In this document: positions 10,777 to 19,587 of the stretch, piece by piece | How positions within the stretch are numbered: the first letter of the stretch is position 1 | How the letters are laid out: each line of letters starts with the position of its first letter | Assembly (NCBI GenBank): GCA_012034595.1 | Contig: JAAUPE010000061.1 | Coordinates: 1-38,514, forward strand | Length of the DNA: 38,514 nucleotides | Source of the DNA: Calothrix sp. CSU_2_0 | GTDB taxonomy: Bacteria; Cyanobacteriota; Cyanobacteriia; Cyanobacteriales; Nostocaceae | Direction of reading: 5' to 3' | Translations under genes and position numbers: made by a program | Notes under the pieces: model-generated | Seen by the model: the letters and a program-made list of their open reading frames with translations, nothing else | Told to the model about the DNA's origin: nothing | Database searches by the model: none

Positions 10777-10958
10777 ACAAATAATACTTTATTCTCCGCG
10801 CCTCTGCGCCTCTGGATGACCTTAAATCTTTTATTTTCAAATCTTCTATTTTCAAAAAATCGAAAGCAAAATTGGAGAAGTATTCAGGTTTCAAGTCAAA
10901 CTAATTCGACCACTCTGCAACCCCTCCAATTACTAACTAAAAGCAAAATTGACCTAAT

Positions 10959-11861
10959 TTAAACAGGTTGCACCACTTTATCAGGTTGCTGGTACAAAAC
11001 CTCTTCAGATGCAATATTAAAATCATCACCAACCCAAACAGACGCAACCTTGACTACAACACCACCTTCCATTTGCAGCAGCGAAAAATTTCGGAGTTTC
11101 CCCCTAACATTCTCCACAACTCTCGGTACAGTCGCCGCATTCAAATAAATTATACCTTCAGGACTTCTAAAAACACGCTTGCGAATAATCTGCTTCGTAT
11201 GCCTTAACGTATGGTGCATGTGTCCAAACGTCACAAGCGGAATAACTTTATTTTCCGTCATCGCCAACGATATCGCTTCCGCAAAATCTGGGTCACCAAA
11301 ATCACCCCCAATCGGGTGCCAATCTTTACCACAAGGGTCTTCCGGTCTATCCCCTAATCCCGATGGTCCATTATGCCCAAGAAAAATAATTGTCTCATAC
11401 ATCGCACCCTTAACTGATGCGTGGATTAAATCAGCCGACTCCTCTACAGTCCCAATCCCATATCGTTGCTTACAAATATCCGCAAACTTCATATCTGGAC
11501 CACCCCAACTAAACGGACGACCTCCCACCACAGTTAAATTCAAAGTAGGAAAATCTAACTTACTGTAACCAACATGGACATCACCCAATAAATCCAGTTG
11601 TTCCTGCACCCAATCTTCCTTCGTGCGATCGTAAGGACATTTTTTGCGTCCCCATTCCGTGGCAGAATACCAAGCATCGTGGTTGCCCATAATAACAGCT
11701 TTGGGGATATCGAGAGATGCAACTCTTCGCACCACATCCACCGACTCATTCCCAAAATCCCCCACAAACAGCACCAAGTCCACTCCCAGGGATTTTAGCG
11801 CAATCCCATCTTCCTCTTCCCACTGGTCGTGAACATCTCCTACTACAGCTATTTTTATCAT
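10959..11861 (-). CDS. TIGR04168 family metallophosphoesterase
   Basis: This calcineurin-like phosphoesterase of about 300 residues belongs to the cyanobacterial/plastid TIGR04168 family. Metal-site motifs are GDVHDQW at the start, VGDFGNE, MGNHDAW, an FLGHNGPSG segment and FGHMHH near the end. The start MIKIAVVGD (ATG 11861) puts the first motif at the usual distance from the N-terminus. The open frame upstream to 11930 adds a non-conserved Lys/Cys-rich stretch. The substrate is not established for the family. It is monocistronic, convergent with rimM. Confidence 0.85.
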   Translation of the reverse strand: MIKIAVVGDVHDQWEEEDGIALKSLGVDLVLFVGDFGNESVDVVRRVASLDIPKAVIMGNHDAWYSATEWGRKKCPYDRTKEDWVQEQLDLLGDVHVGYSKLDFPTLNLTVVGGRPFSWGGPDMKFADICKQRYGIGTVEESADLIHASVKGAMYETIIFLGHNGPSGLGDRPEDPCGKDWHPIGGDFGDPDFAEAISLAMTENKVIPLVTFGHMHHTLRHTKQIIRKRVFRSPEGIIYLNAATVPRVVENVRGKLRNFSLLQMEGGVVVKVASVWVGDDFNIASEEVLYQQPDKVVQPV

Positions 11862-12260
11862 TTTCGGCTTTATTTTCTCACTGCAAAACGCCATATTCTT
11901 TTTCCTATGTCTCCAGCATAGGCAACTCAAAAGGATTTTGACACAAATTTAATGGGGAATTGGGCAATGGGCTATGGGGATTGGGAATGAAGAATTTTTC
12001 CTTTCTATACTCTTCTGCAAACTTTTATCGAAAAAACATTATTTTGAATGGTTTCACCCTTTACTTATTTTTGGTAAAAAATACTATAATTAGTTTTATA
12101 ACAACAATATCTGTATTTACGTGAAACAGCTATTTCTAGCCGAGTTCCCAAAATTCCTCGAAAGCACAGGAAGGAAAGGTGGGGATAAAAGGTATTGCCT
12201 GTCAATGGAAAAATTCAGATTTTTTGGCATATTTTTGGAATAACTAGGTGACACCAAACT
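11862..12260. other. intergenic region upstream of nadA
   Basis: Four hundred bases without a gene, between divergently transcribed neighbours. A TATAAT at 12085-12090 preceded by TTTACT at 12060-12065 is a possible nadA-side promoter, though the 19-base spacing is long. A G-rich GGAAGGAAAGGTGGGG stretch lies at 12171-12184. No RNA gene is recognisable. Confidence 0.3.
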
Positions 12261-13235
12261 GTGTTTATAACTGCACTACCTAAACGTGAAAATACCCAAC
12301 TGGGTGCATTCCCATTAGATTTATTTGATGCGATCGCAACTCTAAAAAAAGAACTCAACGCGGTCATTTTAGCGCATTACTATCAAGAATCGGATATCCA
12401 AGATATTGCAGATTTTATCGGGGATTCGCTACAACTAGCTAGAGCCGCAGCCCAAACAAATGCGGATGTGATAGTCTTTGCTGGTGTACATTTTATGGCA
12501 GAGACGGCAAAAATTCTCAATCCAGAAAAATTGGTACTTTTACCAGATTTAAATGCGGGTTGTTCGCTTGCTGATACCTGTCCTCCTACCGAGTTTGCCG
12601 CGTTTAAAGCCGCACATCCAGAACATTTGGTAATTTCTTACATAAATTGCTCTGCCGAAATTAAGGCTATGAGCGATATCATTTGTACCAGTTCCAATGC
12701 TGTCAAAATCGTCGAACAAATACCCCCAGAGCAACCGATTATTTTTGCACCAGACCGCAACTTAGGACGCTATGTTATCCAGAAAACAGGTCGCGACATG
12801 GTACTGTGGCAGGGAAGCTGTATTGTTCATGAAACCTTCTCCGAAAAGAAAATTGTCCAGTTAAAAATATCACATCCAGAAGCCGAAGCGATCGCTCATC
12901 CGGAATGTGAGGAAAGCGTATTGCGTCATGCGAGTTTTATCGGTTCAACTGCTGCTTTACTTAAATATTGTCAGGAAAGCCCATCGTCAGAATTTATTGT
13001 TGCTACTGAACCGGGAATTATTCACCAAATGCAAAAAGCAGCACCACAAAAACATTTTATTCCCGCACCACCGGAGAATAATTGTAATTGTAATGAGTGT
13101 CCATTTATGCGGTTGAATACTTTGGAGAAGTTGTATTTAGCAATGAAGAATCGCACACCAGAAATTACCATGAGTGAAGAGATTCGCTTGGCTGCATTAC
13201 GTCCAATGCAAAGGATGTTAGAGATGAGCAAATAA
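12261..13235 (+). CDS. nadA: quinolinate synthase
   Basis: This [4Fe-4S] enzyme condenses iminoaspartate with dihydroxyacetone phosphate to quinolinate for NAD synthesis. All three cluster cysteines are visible: Cys101 in [10 protein letters not shown], Cys187 in WQGSCIVHE and Cys280 in [11 protein letters not shown]. The substrate-site motifs [19 protein letters not shown] and [14 protein letters not shown] are also present. The length, 324 residues, is normal. The start is a GTG at 12261; no better in-frame ATG fits the N-terminus. It is followed by a strong terminator and is convergent with the lytic transglycosylase. Confidence 0.96.
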   Translation: MFITALPKRENTQLGAFPLDLFDAIATLKKELNAVILAHYYQESDIQDIADFIGDSLQLARAAAQTNADVIVFAGVHFMAETAKILNPEKLVLLPDLNAGCSLADTCPPTEFAAFKAAHPEHLVISYINCSAEIKAMSDIICTSSNAVKIVEQIPPEQPIIFAPDRNLGRYVIQKTGRDMVLWQGSCIVHETFSEKKIVQLKISHPEAEAIAHPECEESVLRHASFIGSTAALLKYCQESPSSEFIVATEPGIIHQMQKAAPQKHFIPAPPENNCNCNECPFMRLNTLEKLYLAMKNRTPEITMSEEIRLAALRPMQRMLEMSK

Positions 13236-13252
13236 CCAATTTTGGATTGGGG

Positions 13253-13283
13253 AAGGAGAAAGAATTAATTAATCTTTCTCCTT
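13253..13283. terminator. bidirectional hairpin terminator between nadA and slt
   Basis: A perfect 11-base stem, AAGGAGAAAGA / TCTTTCTCCTT, with a 9-base loop ATTAATTAA. It is followed on the plus strand by TCCTTTT and lies 18 bases after nadA and 12 bases before the convergent slt stop. It fits rho-independent termination of both genes. Confidence 0.8.
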
Positions 13284-13294
13284 TCCTTTTAAAA

Positions 13295-15538
13295 TTACGG
13301 CTTTGGTTTTGTGGCTGGGGTTCCTGTGGGAGTTGTATTTGTCTCCCCTTGATGTGGTAATGTGGGATGTTCGGCTGAATATTTGGCAACAATCTGGGAA
13401 ATTTCGGGATTGTATAAGCGCAAATAATTCCAATAGTTACCGAAAACTTGCCTCACATAGTTCTTGGTTTCGTCGAAGGGAATGCTTTCAACGAAATCAT
13501 CGGGGTCATCTTTTGGTAAACTAGTCAACCACTTAGACACATTACCAGGTCCAGCATTGTAAGATGCGATCGCAAGTAATGAGTTCTCTTTATACGAGTC
13601 GTGGGTATGTCCTAAATACCAAGTTCCCAACATAATGTTGTCTTTGGGATTTTCGAGGTTGATATTTTTAATATCCTGCTTAATCTGGGGGGCAATAAAT
13701 TTTGCTGTTGCTGGCATAACTTGCATTAAACCAGTTGCCCCTGCCGTCGATTTAGCTTTTTTCTCAAACCGCGATTCTTGACGCATTACAGCTGTGACTA
13801 GTAGAGGATTAACTTTATACTCCTTCGACTGTTTTTCAATTTCCTTGATATAGGGGAAGGGATAACGTGCTTGCCAGTAAGTCAATTGTTTGTGCAAAGC
13901 TTGATATTGCTCTACATCTTCAGGTGCATCACGATCTTCTAACTTAGAAATTGTATCAATCCCTTTGAGATTTTCACCCCTGGCTAACTGCAACAATCCT
14001 TCAGTAAATTGTTCTGCGACTGTTGGTTGCATTTTATTTTGGAACTCAGTTTGCCATTGCAACCAAGCATCCCGATCTTGCCCCAACAGGTACAATTCTT
14101 TAAAAGTTTCCGAACCTGCGGTGGGAACTGGACGCACCAATTCGATGATTTCGGGGGTCATTTTGCGGACATTGTTGAAGTTACCAACATTTAACCCCAA
14201 GATACTTGCCGATCGCCAAGCATAATAGGAATATGGGTAATTGCTGACAGTGAACTCATAAGCTTGTTTTGCTTCCGTTTGTTTGCCGAGTTTGGTTGCC
14301 CATTTACCCACCCAAAAACCCGCACGTGGAGCCAAAATACTGTCGGGGTTATTTGTGGAAATTGGTTCTGCCCATTCCCAAGCGGCTTTGTAATCCTTTG
14401 CCTTGGCTTTATCGAGTGCAACTTTCCAGCGATATTCCGCAGCTGCTTCGGTACTCCCAAATTTCTCGATTAACAGCTTAGTGGCTGCTTCTACACCCTT
14501 TCCATCATTTTGTGCCTTGAGAATTTCGATTTTTTTAGTCAGCGCAGTTCCGGCTCTTTCAGGGAACTTACTGAGAACTTGGTCTAGGAAAGGTATAGCT
14601 TCTTGCTTCGTTTTAGTAACTTCTGCCATCCGCAACAAACCCATTCCCGTTTCCCTGGCTTCTGGAAACTCGGTAACTAGGGCTTTATAAGCATTCAAAG
14701 CATCTTCCCTCTGCCCCCCAACTTGCAAACCGCGTCCAGCACGATACAAATTACGGGGAGTTCTAGATGCTTTGCTGTAGGCAGTCGCAGCTTTCCCAAA
14801 CTCACTATTTTCCCAATATGCTGTGCCCAAAATTTCCCAATTTTCAGGTGTTAGCGTTGGTTCGCTAGCAAGTTTATCTAGTATTGGAACAATACCAGGT
14901 TGGTCGAACGAAAATTTTGCCAGCGCTAGCTGTAATTGCGGCTGATTGGGGTTTTGTTCGAGACGCTTGCGAATAGTTTCCCAGGTGAGGGGATGGGAAG
15001 GAAATTGCGCGATCGCTTTATCCTGATATTCGTTAGTACCAATCAAATATAAAGCTTTGGCAGTAGCTGGATGGGTGGGATAGTCCTTGACTACTTGTTG
15101 CCGTAAATCTGAGGCTTTGCCATCACTTCCTAAAAGTTCCTCTGCTTGGGCTTTTTTGAGCAAGACATAGGGTGCAAGTAGAGAATAATCATTTTCGAGT
15201 CCGTCTAAGTATTTCAGGGCTGCTTTGGCATTCTTCTTGTCGATAAAATCGCTAGCAAGAAGATACCTAGCACGGTTGCGATCGGCTGATTGCGAACCCT
15301 TTGCAGCTGCTTCGAGTTTTGCGGCTCTTTCGTCGGTGGATTGGACAACCAAAGGCAACACAGCAGACTTCGCTTTTGTTTCTTCGGTCAATAACTCGGT
15401 TTTGTTTCTGTTCGATTTAAACAGATTACCAAAGTTTTTACTAATCTCCGGGGCTGAAAACATTGCTCCAGCCAGAAAGGCACATAAACCAGCACCTGCA
15501 ATTAAAGAAATTTGCTTTTTTTGTAGCTTCTTCAGCAT
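13295..15538 (-). CDS. soluble lytic murein transglycosylase (Slt70-like)
   Basis: This is a cell-wall lytic transglycosylase that cleaves between MurNAc and GlcNAc. From the ATG at 15538 (747 residues) there is a basic N-terminus and a hydrophobic segment, residues 10-28, that acts as signal or anchor. A long all-helical superhelical region with TPR-like repeats (about 80-560) follows, then the SLT catalytic domain (about 565-710). The catalytic Glu lies in VMRQESRFE (about residue 588), followed by TGLMQVMPATA and SYNAGPGNV. A Thr/Pro-rich tail ends it. The open frame reaches 15616, but the later ATG places the signal sequence correctly. It acts in the periplasm on peptidoglycan. Confidence 0.9.
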   Translation of the reverse strand: MLKKLQKKQISLIAGAGLCAFLAGAMFSAPEISKNFGNLFKSNRNKTELLTEETKAKSAVLPLVVQSTDERAAKLEAAAKGSQSADRNRARYLLASDFIDKKNAKAALKYLDGLENDYSLLAPYVLLKKAQAEELLGSDGKASDLRQQVVKDYPTHPATAKALYLIGTNEYQDKAIAQFPSHPLTWETIRKRLEQNPNQPQLQLALAKFSFDQPGIVPILDKLASEPTLTPENWEILGTAYWENSEFGKAATAYSKASRTPRNLYRAGRGLQVGGQREDALNAYKALVTEFPEARETGMGLLRMAEVTKTKQEAIPFLDQVLSKFPERAGTALTKKIEILKAQNDGKGVEAATKLLIEKFGSTEAAAEYRWKVALDKAKAKDYKAAWEWAEPISTNNPDSILAPRAGFWVGKWATKLGKQTEAKQAYEFTVSNYPYSYYAWRSASILGLNVGNFNNVRKMTPEIIELVRPVPTAGSETFKELYLLGQDRDAWLQWQTEFQNKMQPTVAEQFTEGLLQLARGENLKGIDTISKLEDRDAPEDVEQYQALHKQLTYWQARYPFPYIKEIEKQSKEYKVNPLLVTAVMRQESRFEKKAKSTAGATGLMQVMPATAKFIAPQIKQDIKNINLENPKDNIMLGTWYLGHTHDSYKENSLLAIASYNAGPGNVSKWLTSLPKDDPDDFVESIPFDETKNYVRQVFGNYWNYLRLYNPEISQIVAKYSAEHPTLPHQGETNTTPTGTPATKPKP

Positions 15539-15760
15539 GATACCCGCTGAAAGTGACATCAATATCTTTGCAACTCTAGCATCACTGGAGGTAAAGAGAA
15601 CCAAATTTAATGACAAAGATTTTGTGTTTTTTCTTTAAGTTCTCTCAATTTTCCCAGCAGCAATGGCAGAAATGCATTAAAAATTGGAAAAATTTTAGGA
15701 ATTTCTCGGTTTCATGTGTATCAATAATTTGGTAATAAAAGTACAACCTTTATATTATTT

Positions 15761-16147
15761 ATGGAACCCCTCAGCACTGCTGCGATCGCAATTGGGACTG
15801 TCATTGCCACTAAGGCTTTAGAAAAAACAGGCGAAAAAGTCGGTGAGGCTTTATGGGATAAAACTGGTAAGTTTCTCGTTACGCTGAAAAAACATGCTCC
15901 CTACACTGTAACTGCGATCGAAAAAGCTCCAGAACAGCCGCTTGATTACGGAAAGGCTGTTTTAGAGGTGGAATCGGCAGCTAAAGCGAATCCGGAAGTG
16001 AAGCAAGCAATGGAAGATGTAGCGGTAGTTGCTAAAGCTGAAACTAATCCCAAAGTTGTCGAGGTTTTGAATGAAAATTGGCAGGGAATAAATATTAAAG
16101 GTGGAACGAATAGCATTCAAAATAATACTTTTAACTTTGGGAAATAA
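15761..16147 (+). CDS. small putative effector with C-terminal amyloid-like motif
   Basis: This 128-residue protein has a hydrophobic N-terminal helix (residues 4-18, LSTAAIAIGTVIATK) and then amphipathic, Lys/Glu-rich helical sequence to about residue 103. It ends in a short N/G/Q-rich motif, QGINIKGG then NSIQNNTFNF (residues 108-126). The next gene begins with the same motif (17 of 22 positions identical). This is the layout of amyloid-signalling pairs, in which an effector domain (such as the bacterial Bell domain) is activated by templating from an NLR. I recognise the layout and the general look of the N-terminal domain, but function is inferred. A stem-loop follows at 16179-16209. Confidence 0.7.
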   Translation: MEPLSTAAIAIGTVIATKALEKTGEKVGEALWDKTGKFLVTLKKHAPYTVTAIEKAPEQPLDYGKAVLEVESAAKANPEVKQAMEDVAVVAKAETNPKVVEVLNENWQGINIKGGTNSIQNNTFNFGK

Positions 16148-16178
16148 ATAGTTGATTAATAGACATCTCCGGAAAATA

Positions 16179-16209
16179 TGTAGAGACTTTGCATTGCGAA
16201 GTCTCTACA
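16179..16209. repeat. TGTAGAGAC hairpin
   Basis: A perfect 11-base stem, TGTAGAGACTT / AAGTCTCTACA, around a 9-base loop, 32 bases after the small effector gene. It may terminate that transcript. The TGTAGAGAC palindrome is also a known dispersed repeat type in cyanobacteria. Confidence 0.6.
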
Positions 16210-16239
16210 AGGTTTAGGTAACGCATAATTAATTTTCAA

Positions 16240-16480
16240 CTGTCATTACGAGTGCAGCGATAGCGGAACGTACTCCGAAGCGGAGAAGTAAACTACGTGC
16301 TTCGCGTACTTACAGAAGCCACTCCGTGTCTACCCGCAGGGTAGTAATCGCAAAAACTACAGGATTATGAGATTGCTTCGTCGTTCCTCCTCGCAATGAC
16401 CGATAATTCCTTAATGGTACAAGCCCCCGGATTTATCCGTGGGCATTAATTGCGAACTGCGAACTGCGAATTGCGAATTG
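16240..16480. repeat. mosaic of dispersed palindromic repeats
   Basis: The effector-NLR gap is filled with repeat fragments: GTCATTACGAGTGCAGCGATAG, then a 41-base block at 16304-16344 (which recurs inverted at 21322-21362), then GATTGCTTCGTCGTTCCTCC with CTCGCAATGAC, and finally tandem TGCGAACTGCGAATT heptamers at 16451-16480. No gene is present. Confidence 0.75.
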
Positions 16481-16506
16481 GTTTAATCATCATAAATTAA
16501 TTAAAT

Positions 16507-17859
16507 ATGACTAATGAAAATTCGCAAGGAATAAATATCAAAGGTGGAAAAAATGAAATTAAAGATAATACATTTAATTTCTACCCACCAGAAAAACCTG
16601 CAACTGCTGTCAATTATATTCCCTATCTCGGTATTCCCCATTTCGTTGGACGCAGTGAGGAATTAGAAGCAATTCACGAAAAGTTATATGCACAAAACAA
16701 CACCGTAGCGATTTCTGCTGTGTCGGGGATGGGTGGTGTCGGGAAAACGGAATTAGCCGTAAAATACGCTAGGGAACATACAGATGATTACCCTGGTGGA
16801 ATTTGTTGGTTAAATGCGAGAGATGCAAATTTAGGTGCGGGAATTATCCAATTTGTTCAGCTACAAATGGGTTTAGAAGTTCCTCAGCAGGATTTTCAAG
16901 GAAATGTGCTGACATTAGTTCAACAAGTAGCTTGGTGCTGGCAAAATTGGCGACCATCCGAAGGTTTAGTATTGGTAGTTTTGGATGATGTAACTGAATT
17001 AAAAGAGATAAAAGAATTTTTACCAAAAACTAATAATCGCTTTCGGATATTAATCACAACCCGTCAGCGACGGATAGATATCAATTATGCCGAAATATCA
17101 CTAAATGTACTGTCTGAAGATGAAGCTTTATCATTATTAAAAGGCATATTAGGCGAACATGAACGTCATTTAATTGAAAGGTTACAAGACGAAGCTAGTT
17201 ATAAAGTTCATCCTTTAATTCGAGAGTTTTTACAAGCAAAACTCACCGAATCTGCCGAAATCAAAGAATTTCAACAAGCATTTACCAACACCTTTATGGA
17301 AATTGCTCAAACAATTCCCCAATCACCAACGTTAGAATTTATAGACTCAGTTAAAATAGCTATTCCCCATTTAACAGAAGTCGCAGAAAACTTAATCGAT
17401 GCAGTCAGCGATGAAAATTTAATTTGGGCTTTTACTGGTTTAGCTTGGTTTTACAATGGACAGGGTTTATATGCATTAGCAGAACCTTGGTGTGAGCAAT
17501 CCGTATCCGCAATCAAATCCCGCTTGGGAGAAAATCATCCCGACGTTGCAACCAGTTTGAACAATTTAGCTGCACTCTACAATTCCCAGGGAAGGTACGA
17601 AGCAGCGGAACCTCTTTTAATCCAAGCTTTGGAGTTAAAAAAACAGCTACTGGGAGAAAATCATCCCCACGTTGCAATCAGTTTGAACAATTTAGCTGAA
17701 CTTTACCGTTCCCAAGGAAGGTACGAAGCAGCAGAACCTCTGTACCTCCAAGCTTTGGAGATTGCAGAACGAGTATTAGGTACAAATCATCCCAATACGG
17801 TAACTATTCGGGGGAACTTGGAGTATTTACGCACACAGATGGGAAAAAGTGAGGGATGA
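16507..17859 (+). CDS. NB-ARC/TPR STAND protein (NLR-like) with N-terminal amyloid-like motif
   Basis: This 450-residue STAND ATPase begins with QGINIKGG and NEIKDNTFNF (residues 7-25), matching the C-terminus of the preceding gene. An NB-ARC nucleotide-binding domain follows, with Walker A GMGGVGKTE (Lys80), Walker B LVLVVLDD (about 154-161) and sensor RILITTR. At about residues 213-232 the sequence jumps directly from the end of the nucleotide-binding core to KVHPLIREFLQAKL. The ARC helical and winged-helix part, with its GxP motif, is missing, roughly 130-150 residues compared with relatives. Two nearly identical 42-residue TPR units with NNLA..Y.SQGRYEAAEPL, plus weaker flanking repeats, finish the protein. 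It is a predicted sensor or switch; its ligand is unknown. Confidence 0.85.
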   Translation: MTNENSQGINIKGGKNEIKDNTFNFYPPEKPATAVNYIPYLGIPHFVGRSEELEAIHEKLYAQNNTVAISAVSGMGGVGKTELAVKYAREHTDDYPGGICWLNARDANLGAGIIQFVQLQMGLEVPQQDFQGNVLTLVQQVAWCWQNWRPSEGLVLVVLDDVTELKEIKEFLPKTNNRFRILITTRQRRIDINYAEISLNVLSEDEALSLLKGILGEHERHLIERLQDEASYKVHPLIREFLQAKLTESAEIKEFQQAFTNTFMEIAQTIPQSPTLEFIDSVKIAIPHLTEVAENLIDAVSDENLIWAFTGLAWFYNGQGLYALAEPWCEQSVSAIKSRLGENHPDVATSLNNLAALYNSQGRYEAAEPLLIQALELKKQLLGENHPHVAISLNNLAELYRSQGRYEAAEPLYLQALEIAERVLGTNHPNTVTIRGNLEYLRTQMGKSEG

Positions 17860-17865
17860 TTTTTA

Positions 17866-18180
17866 GTTTCCGTCATTGCTTAGCTTGCTTCCCGAAGGAT
17901 GGAGGAACGACGTAGCGATCGCATTAACTCGTTGGTAGTTAAGATATTGCGATTGCTTCGTTCCTCGCAATGACAGTTAGGGTTGGTTTGAAAACGCGAT
18001 CGCATTTTCTATGTTGTCATTGCGAGGAGGAACGACGAAGCAATCGCATTAACTCGTTGGTAGTTAAGATATTGCGTAGCCGAATGGCTTGTCGTTAGAC
18101 ATCGCTTCGTTCCTCGCAATGACAGTTAGGGTTGGTTTGGAAGTGCGATACGCCTTTGGCATTAAGCTTCGCTTATCGCA
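17866..18180. repeat. dispersed HIP1-containing palindromic repeats, inverted copies
   Basis: Copies of a repeat containing GATTGCTTCGTTCCTCGCAA and CGCATTAACTCGTTGGTAGT alternate in orientation: 17949-17974 pairs with 18016-18047 in inverted arrangement. GTAGCCGAATGGCTTGTCGT and GATACGCCTTTGGCATTAAG modules follow. The 320 bases between the NLR and GIY-YIG genes are wholly repeat. Confidence 0.8.
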
Positions 18181-18471
18181 TCAGAGCAAATCATCATATA
18201 AATCACACCATGCTGGATTTAGACTATTAATTAAATCGATTTTCTTTTGTCTAGAACCTGCTTTGATTTGTTTTTCTCTTGCGATCGCACTATTAATATC
18301 GGTAAAAATTTCATAATACACCAATTTATTTACGTTGTATTTTTTTGTAAAACCATCGATTAGTTTTTCTTTGTGTTCGTAAACCCTTTTGATTAAATCG
18401 CTCGTCACACCTGTGTAAAGCACAGTATTATGTTCATTTGTAATTAAATATATATAGTATTGTTCTGCCAT
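18181..18471 (-). CDS. GIY-YIG nuclease family protein
   Basis: A 96-residue single-domain GIY-YIG protein. YYIYLITNEHNTVLYTGVTS contains the two strands of the signature, an Arg follows in LIKRVYEHKEK, and a Glu lies in AIAREKQIKAGSR. Such stand-alone small proteins (UPF0213/YhbQ-like) are presumed endonucleases with unproven roles. The C-terminus (LNPAWCDLYDDLL) is the usual family end, so the gene is complete. It is embedded in repeats, and its stop codon touches the repeat block, which suggests a mobile or accessory gene. Confidence 0.85.
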   Translation of the reverse strand: MAEQYYIYLITNEHNTVLYTGVTSDLIKRVYEHKEKLIDGFTKKYNVNKLVYYEIFTDINSAIAREKQIKAGSRQKKIDLINSLNPAWCDLYDDLL

Positions 18472-18582
18472 TTATTATGATACATACAAAACATTTTTTC
18501 AGATTGAATTTACGAAAACTGCGATAAAACAGTATCAGGTACTATTAATTGTTTACAATCCAATAGATGAGGTGATTGTACA

Positions 18583-18918
18583 GTGGATAAACTAACAAAA
18601 TATCAAGAGTATGTGACAAAACTGTTAACAGATTATACAAATGATGATGTCTCAGATAACGATGTCGAAGTCCAACTCATTTTAGACACAGAACACAATC
18701 ATTATCAATGGATGAATGTAGGTTGGCAAGGATTAAATCGTATTTATCGATGCGTAATGCACTTTGATATTAAAGATGGCAAAATCTGGCTGCAACAAAA
18801 TTTAACCGATCGCAATCCAGCAGAGGAATTAGTGATGATGGGATTACCACCAGAGGATATTGTCCTGGGTTTGCAAGCTCCATACAAGCGTCAATATACC
18901 AATTACGGTGTAGCTTAA
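18583..18918 (+). CDS. XisI-like fdxN element excision controlling factor
   Basis: This 111-residue protein matches the XisI family: MDKLTKYQEYVTKLLTDY at the start, EVQLILDTEHNHYQWMNVGW in the middle, and MGLPPEDIVLGLQAPYKR at the end. XisI and XisH were named from control of fdxN-element excision in Anabaena heterocysts, but many cyanobacteria hold scattered xisHI copies whose role is unknown and may be toxin-antitoxin-like. Here no xisH precedes it; the upstream gene is GIY-YIG on the other strand. The start is a GTG at 18583 with GAGGTG 8 bases upstream. It is bounded by repeats on the downstream side. Confidence 0.88.
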   Translation: MDKLTKYQEYVTKLLTDYTNDDVSDNDVEVQLILDTEHNHYQWMNVGWQGLNRIYRCVMHFDIKDGKIWLQQNLTDRNPAEELVMMGLPPEDIVLGLQAPYKRQYTNYGVA

Positions 18919-18939
18919 TATTTAGGCGATCGCGCTAAT

Positions 18940-19260
18940 TTCTGGACTTGATTTGGGAGTGCGATATGCTTTTGGCATTAAGCTTCGCTCATCGCATTGA
19001 CTCATTGGTATTTAAGATATTGCGTAGCCGAATGGCTTGTCGTTAGACATCGCTTCGTTCCTCGCAATGACAAATAGGGTTTGTTTGAAAGTGCGATATG
19101 CCTTTGGCATTAAGCTCCGCTTATCGCATTAACTCGTTGGTATTTAAGAGATTGCGTAGCCGAATGGCTTGTCGTTAGACATCGCTTCCTTCGTCACAAT
19201 GACAAATAGGGTTTGTTTGGAAGTGCAATCGCGCTTTAGTTTTTCTTTTGAGTGCGATCG
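18940..19260. repeat. dispersed repeat block
   Basis: Two successive copies of a ~120-base module: GATATGC(C)TTTGGCATTAAG, TCGCATT, ATTGCGTAGCCGAATGGCTT, GTCGTTAGACATCGCTTC, CGCAATGACAAATAGGGTTT. They match the block at 17866-18180. No gene is visible between xisI and the toxin remnant. Confidence 0.8.
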
Positions 19261-19288
19261 CGCTTGACTTTTAACAGATTCCTTACAC

Positions 19289-19587
19289 CTATTTCCTTCT
19301 ATTTTGCCATTCTTTAGGGTCACGTTTAACGTGAAAGCAGGCAATTATAGTAATGACATCTTCTTCCACAACATACATTACCCCATAAGGAAACCGACGT
19401 ATTAGTATTCGGCGCACTTCCTGGTACACTTTCGGGTAAGCAAAAGGATTACGTCCGATTAGTGCCAAACAGGCATCAACAGCACGGACAAACTCCGAAC
19501 CTAAACCGGAACTACTTTCTTCGTACCATTAAAAGCATCTTCGATATCAAATTCCGCTTCTGGGCTAATAATTAGCTGATAACTCAT
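19289..19587 (-). pseudogene. RelE/ParE-family toxin, frameshifted
   Basis: This reads MSYQLIISPEAEFDIEDAFN and then breaks. Adding one base near 19530 gives WYEESSSGLGSEFVRAVD, then the NPFAYPKVYQEVRRILIRRF and PYGVMYVVEEDVITIIACFH segments of RelE/ParE toxins, and a stop at 19289-19291, about 99 residues. Its ATG overlaps the antitoxin stop by four bases (ATGA), a translationally coupled TA pair. As written, the frame stops after 28 residues. Apart from the single indel the sequence is intact, so consensus error is a real alternative to loss. Confidence 0.8.

Noticed and set aside
11862-12260. Small RNA or riboswitch before nadA
   Set aside because: I could not find a convincing conserved fold or terminator. 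Only a weak promoter-like TATAAT is visible.
15225-15638. 137-residue plus-strand ORF
   Set aside because: It is antisense to the N-terminus of the lytic transglycosylase, with no family pattern or ribosome site.
19144-19344. 66-residue minus-strand ORF
   Set aside because: It overlaps the RelE/ParE toxin in another frame and runs through dispersed repeats.
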